Assembly: GCA_049511415.1 (NCBI GenBank)
Contig: JBEKYC010000039.1
Location: 1 to 63,941 of the forward strand
From: Bog-159 sp049511415
Lineage (GTDB): Bacteria > Acidobacteriota > Terriglobia > Bryobacterales > Bryobacteraceae
Length of the DNA stretch: 63,941 nt
Reading direction: 5' to 3'
Positions 26,601-35,437 of the stretch are shown here, in pieces. The notes beneath the pieces were generated by a model. The model searched no databases. It saw only the letters and a program-made list of their open reading frames with translations, and was not told the DNA's origin. The translations under genes and the position numbers were made by a program. The first letter of the stretch is position 1. Each line of letters starts with the position of its first letter.

Positions 26601-27821
26601 TTACGGTCTGGCCGCGCCAGCGTGCGGGCTGACCGGAGCACCGTCCTTGAGTTTCTGCAGGTTGTCGGTGATTACCGTGGCGCCGGCCTGGAGTCCGGCC
26701 TCCACAACCCAGTCATTCCCGTACTGCGGCCCTAGCCGGACGTTCACTACGTGCACGTGATTATCCGCCCCGACCGTGTCTACCTGCTCGATACCTTGCA
26801 ACTCCTGCACGGCAATCTGTGGAACCAGAATCGCGCCGCGGCGCACTTCAGTCGTGGCGGTAACCCGGCCGAATTGGCCCGGACGCAGGACGCCGCCCGG
26901 GTTCGAAAAGTCCGCGGCAATCCGAATAGCCCCGGTCTGCTGGTTCATTTGCCGGTCCACGAAGGCGATCTTGCCCTTATGCGGGTAGACCTGGCCGTTT
27001 GAAAGCGTTAGAGTCAACGGCAGGCTGGAAGAGGCGTGCAGAAGGTCCCCACCGGCCTGGCGAGCGCGCGCCACCAGCGCCAGATATTCGTTGTCGCTGA
27101 TCGAGAAGTAGACTTTGATCGGGTCTAACTGCGAAACGGAGGTCAACACGGATTGCGAATTCACCAGGTTGCCGACCTGGGTGGCCGCCTGTCCGGCAAC
27201 CCCACCGATCAGCGAATGCACTTGGGTGAACCCCAGGTTCAGTTTCGCGGTGGTAACAGCCGCCGCGGCCGCGGTGACATTGGCGCGCGCCGCATTCGCC
27301 GCCGCTTCGGCCGAACTGACCGCGGCGTGGGCTTGCGCCGCCTGCTGCTTCTCGTTATCGAGCTGGCTTTGCGCAATAGCACGCGCTTCCGCCAACGGCG
27401 TGTCGCGTTTCAGGTTAATTTCGGTTAGCGTGAGTTGTGCCTGCGCCTGCTCGACCTGTCCCTCGGCTTGGGCAACCTGAGCCTGCGCCTGATTGAGCTG
27501 CCCCTGTGCTTGATCGACCGCCGCCTGAAACGGACGCGGATCGATTTCAAACAGAATCTGGCCCTTCGAAACCAGGGAACCCTCGCGATAGTCCTGGCGA
27601 ATCAGGTAACCGCTCACCTGCGGCTGGATCTGTGCGTTTACATACCCATCCAGGGTTCCGACCCAGTCGCCCGTAAGCGGGACGTCCGCCACTTGCGCCT
27701 GCATCACGGATACCGGAATTGGTCCCATGGATGGCGCGGGCGCCGCGGCACCGGTCTTGCCACAGCCCGCCAGCAACAATAACGTGAAGCAAAGAACCAG
27801 GATAGCGGTGCTCCTGGACAT
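26601..27821 (-). CDS. RND efflux periplasmic adaptor (membrane-fusion) lipoprotein
   Basis: 406 residues from the ATG at 27821. The lipoprotein signal ends LLLLAGC (Cys20). Barrel-sandwich halves (about 40-75 and 200-230), a long coiled-coil hairpin full of Ala/Gln (about 80-195), a beta-barrel and a membrane-proximal domain are in the AcrA/MexA order. It bridges pump and outer-membrane channel. The reading frame runs on upstream into the TetR gene, but only this start gives a lipobox. The ribosome site is weak (GGACCGG). First gene of the efflux operon. Confidence 0.93.
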   Translation of the reverse strand: MSRSTAILVLCFTLLLLAGCGKTGAAAPAPSMGPIPVSVMQAQVADVPLTGDWVGTLDGYVNAQIQPQVSGYLIRQDYREGSLVSKGQILFEIDPRPFQAAVDQAQGQLNQAQAQVAQAEGQVEQAQAQLTLTEINLKRDTPLAEARAIAQSQLDNEKQQAAQAHAAVSSAEAAANAARANVTAAAAAVTTAKLNLGFTQVHSLIGGVAGQAATQVGNLVNSQSVLTSVSQLDPIKVYFSISDNEYLALVARARQAGGDLLHASSSLPLTLTLSNGQVYPHKGKIAFVDRQMNQQTGAIRIAADFSNPGGVLRPGQFGRVTATTEVRRGAILVPQIAVQELQGIEQVDTVGADNHVHVVNVRLGPQYGNDWVVEAGLQAGATVITDNLQKLKDGAPVSPHAGAARP

Positions 27822-27880
27822 CCGGTCCGAGAATATGCGTCTGATTCCTCCGGCCAACCGTCCCCCCTGAATGCCAAGTG

Positions 27881-27920
27881 TCAGAAATATACAGGAATGT
27901 ATCTTTTTGTGAGATTCTGA
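27881..27920. promoter_or_regulatory. Probable TetR operator between regulator and efflux operon
   Basis: A perfect inverted repeat, ATACAGGAATGTAT (27889-27902, 5-base arms), lies 26 bases before the TetR start codon. It is nested inside a second inverted pair, TCAGAA (27881-27886) and TTCTGA (27915-27920). The position between divergent regulator and target genes is where TetR-family efflux repressors normally bind. Confidence 0.5.
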
Positions 27921-27927
27921 AGGTGCC

Positions 27928-28575
27928 ATGCACGCTTCAAAAAAAGACGCGGGCGCAGTGGGTTCACGGGATCTTGCCCGGAAGCAGGAACGCGCAATCC
28001 TAACCAGGAAGCAACTGACCGGCGCCGCGCGGCGGATCTTCGCCGGCAATGGGTTTGAACTTTCCAGCGTGGAAGAGATTGCCGCCGCGGCCGGGAAGAC
28101 CCGCGGCGCCTTCTATGCGAATTTCAAAGACAAGGAAGACCTCTTCTTTGCAATCTTCGAGGAAGACCTTTCCCGCGACCGGGAGCAGGTCAGTCTGCAA
28201 CTGAGCGAAGCGTCTTCCCGCGAAGAGCAGATCCGGGCCCTGGCGTTGCATCTGCGCGAAGTGATCAAAAACAGGCCGCGCATGCTGCTCGCGTTGGAGT
28301 TTAAGCAATACGCCATCCGCCATCCGCGGAAGCAGAAGCGCCTGGCGAATTTGCATGCCGCCCTGTGCGCGCGATGCATGGAAGCGGATCTGGATAGGCT
28401 ACTGCCCGAATTTGCCGCCGCGGGTCCGGACCAGAAACGCAGGCAGTCCGCCCAGATCGGGGCGATTCTGGACGGCTTGGCTTTGAACTGCATGTTCGAC
28501 GGTGGCAGCTTGAGTGAAGAGCAGGTGCTACGGCAGATTCAGGCGAATCTGCGCGTGGTGTTGGGAATCGAGTAG
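27928..28575 (+). CDS. TetR family transcriptional regulator
   Basis: 215 residues. The N-terminal helix-turn-helix (about 25-72) contains LTGAARRIFAGNGFELSSVE and AGKTRGAFYANFKDKEDLFF, the TetR signature. The helical ligand-binding C-terminus is of the AcrR type. It is divergent from the RND efflux operon, with 106 bases between start codons and palindromic sites in between. It is therefore the likely repressor of the pump, released by pump substrates. Confidence 0.92.
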   Translation: MHASKKDAGAVGSRDLARKQERAILTRKQLTGAARRIFAGNGFELSSVEEIAAAAGKTRGAFYANFKDKEDLFFAIFEEDLSRDREQVSLQLSEASSREEQIRALALHLREVIKNRPRMLLALEFKQYAIRHPRKQKRLANLHAALCARCMEADLDRLLPEFAAAGPDQKRRQSAQIGAILDGLALNCMFDGGSLSEEQVLRQIQANLRVVLGIE

Positions 28576-28654
28576 CAGCCACCGCGCGCCTTGATACGAT
28601 TCGAGTGTGACCTGCGACAGACGAAGCACGGTCATGCAGATGGGAGGCACGCGA

Positions 28655-29635
28655 ATGAGCCAAGCAATTCCGGAAACGGGGAACCGACTCGACCCGGCGC
28701 TATTTCGCCCGCAAGCGATTTCCGAAGAAACCAGCCGCTGCAACGAGGAGATCATCAGGCTATTTACGCCGGCGCCAAACTGGTGGGAGGTGGGCGCGCA
28801 GACCGTCCGCGACTCGCGGGCGCGCGGCGAGGGACCTTTTCCAGCCGTACCGAAGTCAGCCCGGGCACGGACCCTTACGATCGAAGGAAAGGGAGGCGTT
28901 AGGGTTCCGCTGCGAATCGTCGCGCCGCCGAATCCCAGAGGCGTTTATCTCCACATCCACGGCGGCGGGATGGTGCTCGGCGCAGCCGACCTGCAAGACC
29001 CGACGCTCGAACGCGTGAACGAAAAGGCGGGCCTCGCCTGCGTGAGCGTCGAATACCGGCTGGCCCCCGAGAACCCTTACCCGGCGCCGCCGGACGACTG
29101 CGAATCGGCCGCCGTGTGGCTCGTGAAAAACGCGAAGGCCGAATTCGGCTCCGACGCACTCGCTATCGGCGGCGAATCCGCGGGCGCGACTCTCGCGGCG
29201 GTCACGCTATTGCGCATGCGCGATCGGCATGGCTTCACGGGCTTCCGCGCCGCGAACCTGGTTTACGGCGCATACGACCTTGCGATGACGCCCAGCCAGA
29301 GGCAGTTCGGCAACGAGCGACTGGTGCTGCGCACCGTGGACATAGAGCAGTTCATGGGCGCCTATCTGCCTGGCGAGAGGGACGCGCGGCATCCGGACAT
29401 CTCGCCGCTCTACGCCGACCTGCAGGGACTCCCTGCCGCGCTGTTCACCGTGGGCACCCGCGACGGCCTGCTGGACGATTCACTGTTCATGTACGCGCGC
29501 TATATCGCCGCGGGCAACCGGGCGGAGATCGCGGTGTATCCGGGCGGCGCGCACGGGTTCAACTTTTTCCCGATTGCCATTGCCGAGCAGGCCAATGCGC
29601 GCATGGACGCCTTCCTGGCGCGCGAAGCCGCGTGA
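28655..29635 (+). CDS. Alpha/beta hydrolase, HSL-type esterase
   Basis: 326 residues. The oxyanion motif HIHGGG and nucleophile elbow GGESAG are characteristic of the hormone-sensitive-lipase (family IV) esterases. The acid is probably the Asp of GTRDGLLDD, and the base is the His of GGAHGF. It probably hydrolyses short acyl esters in the cytosol; no signal peptide is present. The ATG at 28655 is chosen because GGGAGG lies upstream; an in-frame ATG at 28634 would add seven residues. Confidence 0.9.
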   Translation: MSQAIPETGNRLDPALFRPQAISEETSRCNEEIIRLFTPAPNWWEVGAQTVRDSRARGEGPFPAVPKSARARTLTIEGKGGVRVPLRIVAPPNPRGVYLHIHGGGMVLGAADLQDPTLERVNEKAGLACVSVEYRLAPENPYPAPPDDCESAAVWLVKNAKAEFGSDALAIGGESAGATLAAVTLLRMRDRHGFTGFRAANLVYGAYDLAMTPSQRQFGNERLVLRTVDIEQFMGAYLPGERDARHPDISPLYADLQGLPAALFTVGTRDGLLDDSLFMYARYIAAGNRAEIAVYPGGAHGFNFFPIAIAEQANARMDAFLAREAA

Positions 29636-29681
29636 CGATGGAATCCGGGCGTTCTACGCGGCCGGCTTACGGAGTCGATTC

Positions 29682-30365
29682 TCAACGCCTGCGATTCAAG
29701 CGCAGGAGAATATTCAGAATCGCCACGAAAACATTAAACAGCCCCGCGAACAGAATGAGCGCGCCGGGAATCGGACTATCGGCGTCGGGATTGTGGAGGA
29801 CGGCGCTGGTGGCGTACACCAGGTTGCATACGCCCAGGATGCCGATTCCGGCGGCAATCAGGATTCCAAGCACGCCGATGTTCAGGAACGTGTTCAGCGC
29901 CATGGCGGCGACGATACTGACAAAGATCCCGAGCATCAACCCTCGCGGCGCCGAAAACGTTCGTTTCGATGACATCACGATCAGCGTGATGCAGCCGAAA
30001 ACGATCAGGGTCATGAGCGCTGCGATCTGAATCGTTCCGGGGGCGTAGAGGCTCGCAAACCGGAGAATCGGGGCCAGCACCAGGCCGGAAACGAACCCAT
30101 CGCCCACCAGCGCGGTGACGCCCAGCACCGGATTGTGGCGGGCCGCCATCGCCAAGCGCGGAATTACGTTGAGCAGGACCATTGCAAGAATCCAGCCAAG
30201 CCAGCCCGTAAAGAGCCTCACCAAAGCGTCCGATTGCGCGCCGATATATCCGCCGCAGAAGCCGCCTATCACGCTGAGCCCGAGCAGCAGGTACGTTTTT
30301 TTAATGGTTTCGGCCCGGGTTCCGGTGAGCGCGGTGGTCCCGAACAGGTTGTCAGTCACGGTCAT
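29682..30365 (-). CDS. Bax inhibitor-1 / YccA family membrane protein
   Basis: 227 residues with seven hydrophobic helices. The N-terminal tail (TDNLFGTTALTGTRAETIKK) precedes helix 1, and the family features GLSVIGGFCGGYIG and FLNIGVLGILIAAGIGILGV are visible. Bacterial BI-1 proteins such as YetJ are pH-sensitive calcium leak channels; YccA modulates FtsH. The exact role here is unknown. It stands alone between a convergent esterase gene and a tRNA. Confidence 0.85.
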   Translation of the reverse strand: MTVTDNLFGTTALTGTRAETIKKTYLLLGLSVIGGFCGGYIGAQSDALVRLFTGWLGWILAMVLLNVIPRLAMAARHNPVLGVTALVGDGFVSGLVLAPILRFASLYAPGTIQIAALMTLIVFGCITLIVMSSKRTFSAPRGLMLGIFVSIVAAMALNTFLNIGVLGILIAAGIGILGVCNLVYATSAVLHNPDADSPIPGALILFAGLFNVFVAILNILLRLNRRR

Positions 30366-30472
30366 GTAGGTGAGGATACCACCCGTTTCCGTGGAGGGCG
30401 GCGGTTGCGGATGTGCTTTCGGGATCCCTTTTGAAGTTGCGACTAGAAAGCGTTCGCGGGAATTTCGATAGC

Positions 30473-30546
30473 TGGCTGGGAGGCAGGGATTCGAACCCCG
30501 ATACGCAGATCCAGAGTCTGCAGTCTTACCGTTAGACGACCTCCCA
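30473..30546 (-). tRNA. tRNA-Gln (anticodon CTG)
   Basis: On the minus strand the acceptor stem TGGGAGG pairs with CCTCCCA. The anticodon stem GCAGA/TCTGC holds loop CTCTGGA (anticodon CTG, reading CAG). The T-arm is GGGGTTCGAATCCCT, and CCA is encoded at the 3' end (30473-30475). The U-A first pair and G discriminator fit tRNA-Gln. Confidence 0.95.
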
Positions 30547-30567
30547 ACAACAAATAGTATTCTAGCA

Positions 30568-32346
30568 TTGGGGGTGCCCGTGTTCCACCTCTCTGCATCT
30601 CGAAAGCTGTTGCTGCTGATCCTAGCGTCATCGCCGGCGTTGGCGCAAGAGATACGCGTCAGCAGCAGGCCCTACGTGTCTTCCTCCTTCGTTTTGCGAG
30701 TCGATACAAATCTGGTCGAGGCCGGCGTGGTGGTGCGCGGTCCCGACGGGCATGCGGTAGCCGGACTGACGCGAGGTGATTTCAGGATCTTCGATGAAGG
30801 CAAAGAGCGAGAGATTACCGCATTTTCCATCAATGCGCCCGGCGGATCAGAAAACGGGGCGCCGCTGCCGGGCGGCGTTTCCACAGCGACGGCCAAAGGG
30901 GCGGCTATAGGACCGACGTCTTCCAGATCCGCGGCCGAAGCGCGTTATGTCGCGCTCCTGTTCGACGACGTCCACACGCGCCCCGGCGACATCAGCCACG
31001 TGCGAGCGGCTGCCGGGCGGTTCATTCGGGAGGCATTGCAGCCGGGCGATCAGGTGGCGATCTTCACCACTTCGGGCGTTGAGGTTCTGGCGTTTACCGC
31101 GGACGTCCCGAAACTGATCGGCGCCATCGAAAAGCTGGGCGCACATCCGCGATTCTCAGAGAACGGCCTGATGCCGTGCCCGCGCATCACGCCGTACCAG
31201 GCCTACTTGATTGTCAGTATGGACGGGCCTGCAATGCAGGCCGCGTTGGATGAGGCGCACGCCTGCGTGGATGCGGCGGAACCCACGAGGCCCAGCGCCG
31301 GTTTGCCGAGAGCCCGGCCAAGCGGCGACATCACTTTTCAGCAGGTTCGCGTGCAGGCAGAGCAGACCTGGGATCAGGCAAAAATGATCTCGCAAAACAC
31401 GCTGGACGAGATCGGCAGCGTGGTGGATGAATTGGCTAAGATGCCGGGCCGCCGCGTGCTGCTCCTGGCGTCTCCCGGATTTCTGGCGGAGACTCTGGAA
31501 TACGATCAGAGCCGCATCATCGACCGGGCCCTGGCCGCCAATGTGGTGATCAATGCGCTGGATGCCAAGGGCCTGTTTGCGGAAACTCCATTCCGAACGT
31601 CGGACCAGTTGGCGCACGTCGGATCGCTGCCGCTCTCTACCATGGTCTTCGAAGAACGCACGCAACCGACCGCCTTGGAGACGGCCAACAGTCCGCTGAT
31701 CAATGTGGCCCTGAGCACCGGAGGAATGTTCTTTCATAACAGCAACGATCTCAACTTAGGATTTCGGCAACTGGCCGCCGTTCCGGAAATCACGTACCGG
31801 CTCGGCTTTGTGCCCGGCGGGGAACGAGACGGCCACTTTCACAAGCTTCAAGTGAAGTTAACCAACCCAAACTCGTATGTCGTCCAAGCGCGGCGCGGCT
31901 ATGTGATTCCGGCCAGGGAAACCGGGCAGGCCACGGCCGAACGGCAGCAACTCGACCGGGCGGTGTCGGCCAGCGGCGAGGTGAGTGACTTGCCGGCCAG
32001 TGTGAAGATCGCGGAGGGTAAGTCAAAGAGCGGGCAGCCGGCGCTCTGGGTGTCGGTACATGTCGATCTGAAGGAATTGCGATTCACCGAGCGGGACGGG
32101 CGTCACCTACAAGGCTTGATCTTTGTGACGGCTTTGCTGGATGCGAACGGGGACATCGTGACGGCAAAGGAGGGCCGCATGGACCTGGAGTTAAAGCAGC
32201 CGACCTTCGCGCGGCTGATGAAAAATGGCGTGAACGCCAATGTATCGATGGAGGCGCCTCCGGGCGCGTACCGTTTGCGCGAAGTGGTGCAGGAGGCGGT
32301 GGCAGGCAGGATGGCGGCATCGAGTCAGGAAGTGCGGATCAAATAA
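30568..32346 (+). CDS. VWFA-related acidobacterial secreted protein
   Basis: 592 residues. A signal peptide (LLLLILASSPALAQ) is followed by a beta domain containing RVDTNLVEAGVVVRGPDG and LTRGDFRIFDEGKEREITAF, the hallmark of the VWFA-related acidobacterial family (TIGR03436). A von Willebrand A-like domain (about 125-370) begins YVALLFDDVHT, with a partial metal-ion site. A C-terminal region (about 400-592) with RLGFVPGGERDGHFHKLQVK is also typical. The role is unknown; it is probably a periplasmic or surface binding protein. The start is taken as TTG 30568; GTG at 30574 or 30580 is equally possible. Confidence 0.9.
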   Translation: MGVPVFHLSASRKLLLLILASSPALAQEIRVSSRPYVSSSFVLRVDTNLVEAGVVVRGPDGHAVAGLTRGDFRIFDEGKEREITAFSINAPGGSENGAPLPGGVSTATAKGAAIGPTSSRSAAEARYVALLFDDVHTRPGDISHVRAAAGRFIREALQPGDQVAIFTTSGVEVLAFTADVPKLIGAIEKLGAHPRFSENGLMPCPRITPYQAYLIVSMDGPAMQAALDEAHACVDAAEPTRPSAGLPRARPSGDITFQQVRVQAEQTWDQAKMISQNTLDEIGSVVDELAKMPGRRVLLLASPGFLAETLEYDQSRIIDRALAANVVINALDAKGLFAETPFRTSDQLAHVGSLPLSTMVFEERTQPTALETANSPLINVALSTGGMFFHNSNDLNLGFRQLAAVPEITYRLGFVPGGERDGHFHKLQVKLTNPNSYVVQARRGYVIPARETGQATAERQQLDRAVSASGEVSDLPASVKIAEGKSKSGQPALWVSVHVDLKELRFTERDGRHLQGLIFVTALLDANGDIVTAKEGRMDLELKQPTFARLMKNGVNANVSMEAPPGAYRLREVVQEAVAGRMAASSQEVRIK

Positions 32347-32369
32347 AGCGCCGCGGCGCACCGCGGAAC

Positions 32370-33050
32370 TTAGCGCGCTTCCTGTTTCTGAAACACGACC
32401 ATATACTGGCTGTCTTTGATGTGTTCGTGCTCGGAGATTTTGCGAAAGCCGTTGCGCTCGATCTCGCGCACCAAGTCGGGTTCGTCCAGGCGGATGTGCT
32501 TGACGGCATCGCCGCCGGGCATGGCGTTGGGACGCTTGTAATACTCCACGACGATCAGCCTTCCGCCGTGTCGCAAGCCGCGTGAAAAACCGGCCAGCAT
32601 TTCCTCGGGGTAATCATAGTGGTGATAGGAATCGAGCGCCAGGATGACGTCCACGGTTCCGGCATTGAGGCGGGGATCGTTTTCGGCGCCCTTGACGAAC
32701 GTGACGTTGGCGAGTTTGTCCTCCGTGGCACGGCGGCGCGCGGCGGCGAGGAAATCGTCAAAGATATCTTCCGCCACCACGTGTCCCGACGGTCCCACGG
32801 CGCGGCTGAGGTAGGGCAGCATGTAGCCGACGCCGGTGCCGATATCCGCAACGGTCATGCCCGGCTTCAGTTCCAGGGCATCGGTGAGTTCCTGAGGCCG
32901 CTCGGTGGCGTCGCGCGTGGAGCTTCCGAGATTGGCCGCGATGGATTGGCGGCCTTCGGGCGTCCGATAGCGCGTATTGGCGTCGGTGGCGACCTGAGCG
33001 CAAAGGCCATAGCACAGGGCGCACGGCAGAAGCAGACGGAGCATTTTCAT
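32370..33050 (-). CDS. Secreted class I SAM-dependent methyltransferase-like protein
   Basis: 226 residues with a signal peptide (LRLLLPCALCYGLCAQ). The methyltransferase fold is clear: motif I VADIGTGVGYMLPYLSRAVG, a motif II-like GHVVAEDI, and VDVILALDSYHHYDYPEEML. Exported methyltransferase-like proteins of this sort occur in Acidobacteriota and Planctomycetes, although SAM is not expected in the periplasm, so the real substrate is unclear. The ATG overlaps the stop of homoserine dehydrogenase (ATGA), so the two are co-translated. Confidence 0.82.
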   Translation of the reverse strand: MKMLRLLLPCALCYGLCAQVATDANTRYRTPEGRQSIAANLGSSTRDATERPQELTDALELKPGMTVADIGTGVGYMLPYLSRAVGPSGHVVAEDIFDDFLAAARRRATEDKLANVTFVKGAENDPRLNAGTVDVILALDSYHHYDYPEEMLAGFSRGLRHGGRLIVVEYYKRPNAMPGGDAVKHIRLDEPDLVREIERNGFRKISEHEHIKDSQYMVVFQKQEAR

Positions 33051-34351
33051 AATGCGGTCTCCATGGGCAGAGCCAGGGGCGGCTCCAGCAGAAAGTCGAG
33101 TTTGGCCATGGCCGCCACCGCCTCGCGGATGGCGTGCTCATAGGTCGGCTCGACGGTGATGACGAACGGCAGATCGCGCTTGGATTCGCTGGGCAGTTGC
33201 AGAACGGCCTCCAGGCTGATGTGTTTGGCCGCCAGGATACCGGAAAGCTCGGCAATGATGCCGGGCCGATCCTTCACGCGGAAGCGCAGATAGTAGGCGC
33301 GCTTCTGCAGCACCACCGAAACCGGGCGGTATTCTCCGAGGCGATCGTGGGCGAACGGAGAGACGCGCTCCGGGCTGCCGCAGCGGATCTCGCGCGCCAC
33401 GCGCATGAGGTCGCTGACCACGGCAACGCCCGTGGGAGAAGATCCGGCGCCGCGGCCGTAATAAAACGTGTCCTCGCCGTATGCGCCCTTCACCCACACG
33501 GCGTTGTAGGCGCCCTGCACGCCGGCCAGAATAGTCGCCTGGGGGATGAGCGCGGGCCGCACGGAAAGAATCAGGCCGTCGGCGGTCTGACGCGCGGCGC
33601 AGATCAGCCGGATGGTGTGCTGCAACTGGTGCGCGTAGCGGAAATCCAGCGGCGAGATGCGCCGGATGCCTTCCATGAAAATATCCGACGGGGTGATCTT
33701 CTCGCCGAATGCCAGGGCGGACAGGATGGCCAGCTTGGAGCGGGCGTCGATGCCATCGAGATCGGCGCTGGGGTCGGCTTCGGCATAGCCCGCCGCCTGC
33801 GCTTCGGCGAGCACCACATCGAGGGCAGCGTTGCGCTTTTCCATCTCGGTCAGGATGTAGTTGCAGGTGCCGTTCAGAATGCCGTAGAGAGCGGTGACGC
33901 GGTCGCCCGAAATACCCTCGCGCAGCACGGCGTGGATGGGGATGCCGCCCGCCACGCTGGCTTCCATGGCCATGTTGATGCCGGCGCGGATGGCGCGATC
34001 CCAGATCTCCGGACCACAGGCGGCCATCAGTTCCTTGTTGGCAGTTACCACGGATTTGCGATGTTCGATAGCGCTATTCACGATTTCCGCCGCTATGGTT
34101 GTGCCGCCTACGAGTTCCGCGACTATATCGACGTCGGGATGCGCGACCACCTCGCGCCAGTCGGGCGTTTTGAGCACCGGACCGAGCGATTCGGGAATGG
34201 TCCTGGCGGCGATGGAACGGCAGCATACAGCCGCGACTTTGAGCCGGAATCCCAGCTTGAGCGCGATCTGTTCGGCATTTCCCGCCAGTATGGCGAGGGT
34301 TCCGGAGCCGACGTTGCCCAGGCCGACAATGCCCACGTTCACTTCCTGCAT
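33047..34351 (-). CDS. hom: Homoserine dehydrogenase
   Basis: 434 residues, the monofunctional form with a C-terminal ACT domain. It reduces aspartate semialdehyde to homoserine for threonine and methionine synthesis. It shows the NAD(P) loop VGIVGLGNVGSGT, the active-site region VTANKELMA, EASVAGGIPIHAVLREG, GILNGTCNYIL and DGIDARSKLAILSALAFG. The ACT domain (about 350-430), with RVKDRPGIIAELSGIL, should mediate feedback control. The start at 34351 fits the family; the frame extends further upstream without homology. A GC-rich hairpin, GGCACGGG/CCCGTGCC (34363-34388), lies just before the start. Confidence 0.95.
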   Translation of the reverse strand: MQEVNVGIVGLGNVGSGTLAILAGNAEQIALKLGFRLKVAAVCCRSIAARTIPESLGPVLKTPDWREVVAHPDVDIVAELVGGTTIAAEIVNSAIEHRKSVVTANKELMAACGPEIWDRAIRAGINMAMEASVAGGIPIHAVLREGISGDRVTALYGILNGTCNYILTEMEKRNAALDVVLAEAQAAGYAEADPSADLDGIDARSKLAILSALAFGEKITPSDIFMEGIRRISPLDFRYAHQLQHTIRLICAARQTADGLILSVRPALIPQATILAGVQGAYNAVWVKGAYGEDTFYYGRGAGSSPTGVAVVSDLMRVAREIRCGSPERVSPFAHDRLGEYRPVSVVLQKRAYYLRFRVKDRPGIIAELSGILAAKHISLEAVLQLPSESKRDLPFVITVEPTYEHAIREAVAAMAKLDFLLEPPLALPMETAL

Positions 34352-34533
34352 ATGGGCATTATGGCACGGGGCTGCCTCGGCCCGTGCCCCTGGGGGGTGT
34401 AAATCGGCCACAGCAGCGCCGGAATTGTGGCGTTTTCGCCACAGTCCGAAATACCGAAATATTTGATGGAAAAGGACTTCCGCTTGGTGTTACGCTTGCT
34501 AACAAAGAGCCATGCGTTTTGCGGAGATGCACT

Positions 34534-35424
34534 TTGCGCTTTGAGACTACGGTGCAGCGCCCGGTCGAAGCTACCGGAGTGGGGCTACATAGCGGCGGTC
34601 CGGTAAACATACGGATTCTGCCGGCGCCGATGTCGACCGGCATCGTCTTCGAACGAACCGATCTGGACAATTTTCAGATCCCGGCCAGTTGGCGGCATGT
34701 GGCGCGGGTCAGTTACGCGACCAGCCTGATGCGGCAGGGCGTGCTGATCTCGACCACCGAGCACCTGCTCAGTGTGTTTTACAGCATGGGGATCGACAAT
34801 GCCATCGTGGAGATCGACAACCTGGAGGTGCCGATTCTGGATGGCAGCGGACGGCCCTTTGTGGAACTGATCCGGCAGGCCGGTATCCGCCAGTTTCGCC
34901 GGAAGCGCAAATATCTGCGCATCCGCCGGCCCATCTTCGTGGAGGAGCGCGGAAAACGCATTTCGATCCTGCCGGCGGAGAGCTTTTGCTTGACCTGCGA
35001 GACGGACTACAACCATCCGCTGGCCGGGCGGCAGACTCTCGAAATGGAAGTCACGCCGGAGCGCTACGCCACGGAGATCGCACCCGCGCGCACCTTTGGT
35101 TTCGCCTACGAGCTCGACCAGATGCGCCAGATGGGCCTGATTCGCGGCGCGTCGCTTGAGAACGCGGTGTGCTTCGACCGTGACGGCGTGATGAATCCGG
35201 ATGGGCTGCGCTTTGCCGACGAATGCTGCCGGCACAAGGCGCTGGATCTGATCGGGGACCTGGCGCTGCTCGGCAAACCGCTGCTGGGCCACGTCATCGC
35301 CGAGCGCGCCGGTCACGCCATGCATACCGCACTGGTCGCCCGCATCATGTCGGACCCGTCATTGTACGAGATTCTGACCTTTGACGAATTGGCCAGCCGG
35401 GTGGCGCAAGCTCTGGTGTCATAG
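34534..35424 (+). CDS. lpxC: UDP-3-O-acyl-N-acetylglucosamine deacetylase
   Basis: 296 residues. It is the committed zinc-dependent step of lipid A synthesis. The N-terminus ETTVQRPVEATGVGLHSGGP is typical. The zinc ligands are His77 (STTEHLLS) and the His and Asp of HKALDLIGD; the terminal GHAMHTALV is also conserved. The start is inferred as TTG at 34534, with GGAG seven bases upstream. A ten-codon frame (34512-34544) overlaps this start and ends just inside the gene. LpxC is normally controlled at protein level. Confidence 0.95.
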   Translation: MRFETTVQRPVEATGVGLHSGGPVNIRILPAPMSTGIVFERTDLDNFQIPASWRHVARVSYATSLMRQGVLISTTEHLLSVFYSMGIDNAIVEIDNLEVPILDGSGRPFVELIRQAGIRQFRRKRKYLRIRRPIFVEERGKRISILPAESFCLTCETDYNHPLAGRQTLEMEVTPERYATEIAPARTFGFAYELDQMRQMGLIRGASLENAVCFDRDGVMNPDGLRFADECCRHKALDLIGDLALLGKPLLGHVIAERAGHAMHTALVARIMSDPSLYEILTFDELASRVAQALVS

Positions 35425-35437
35425 AAGTTGCGGGACA

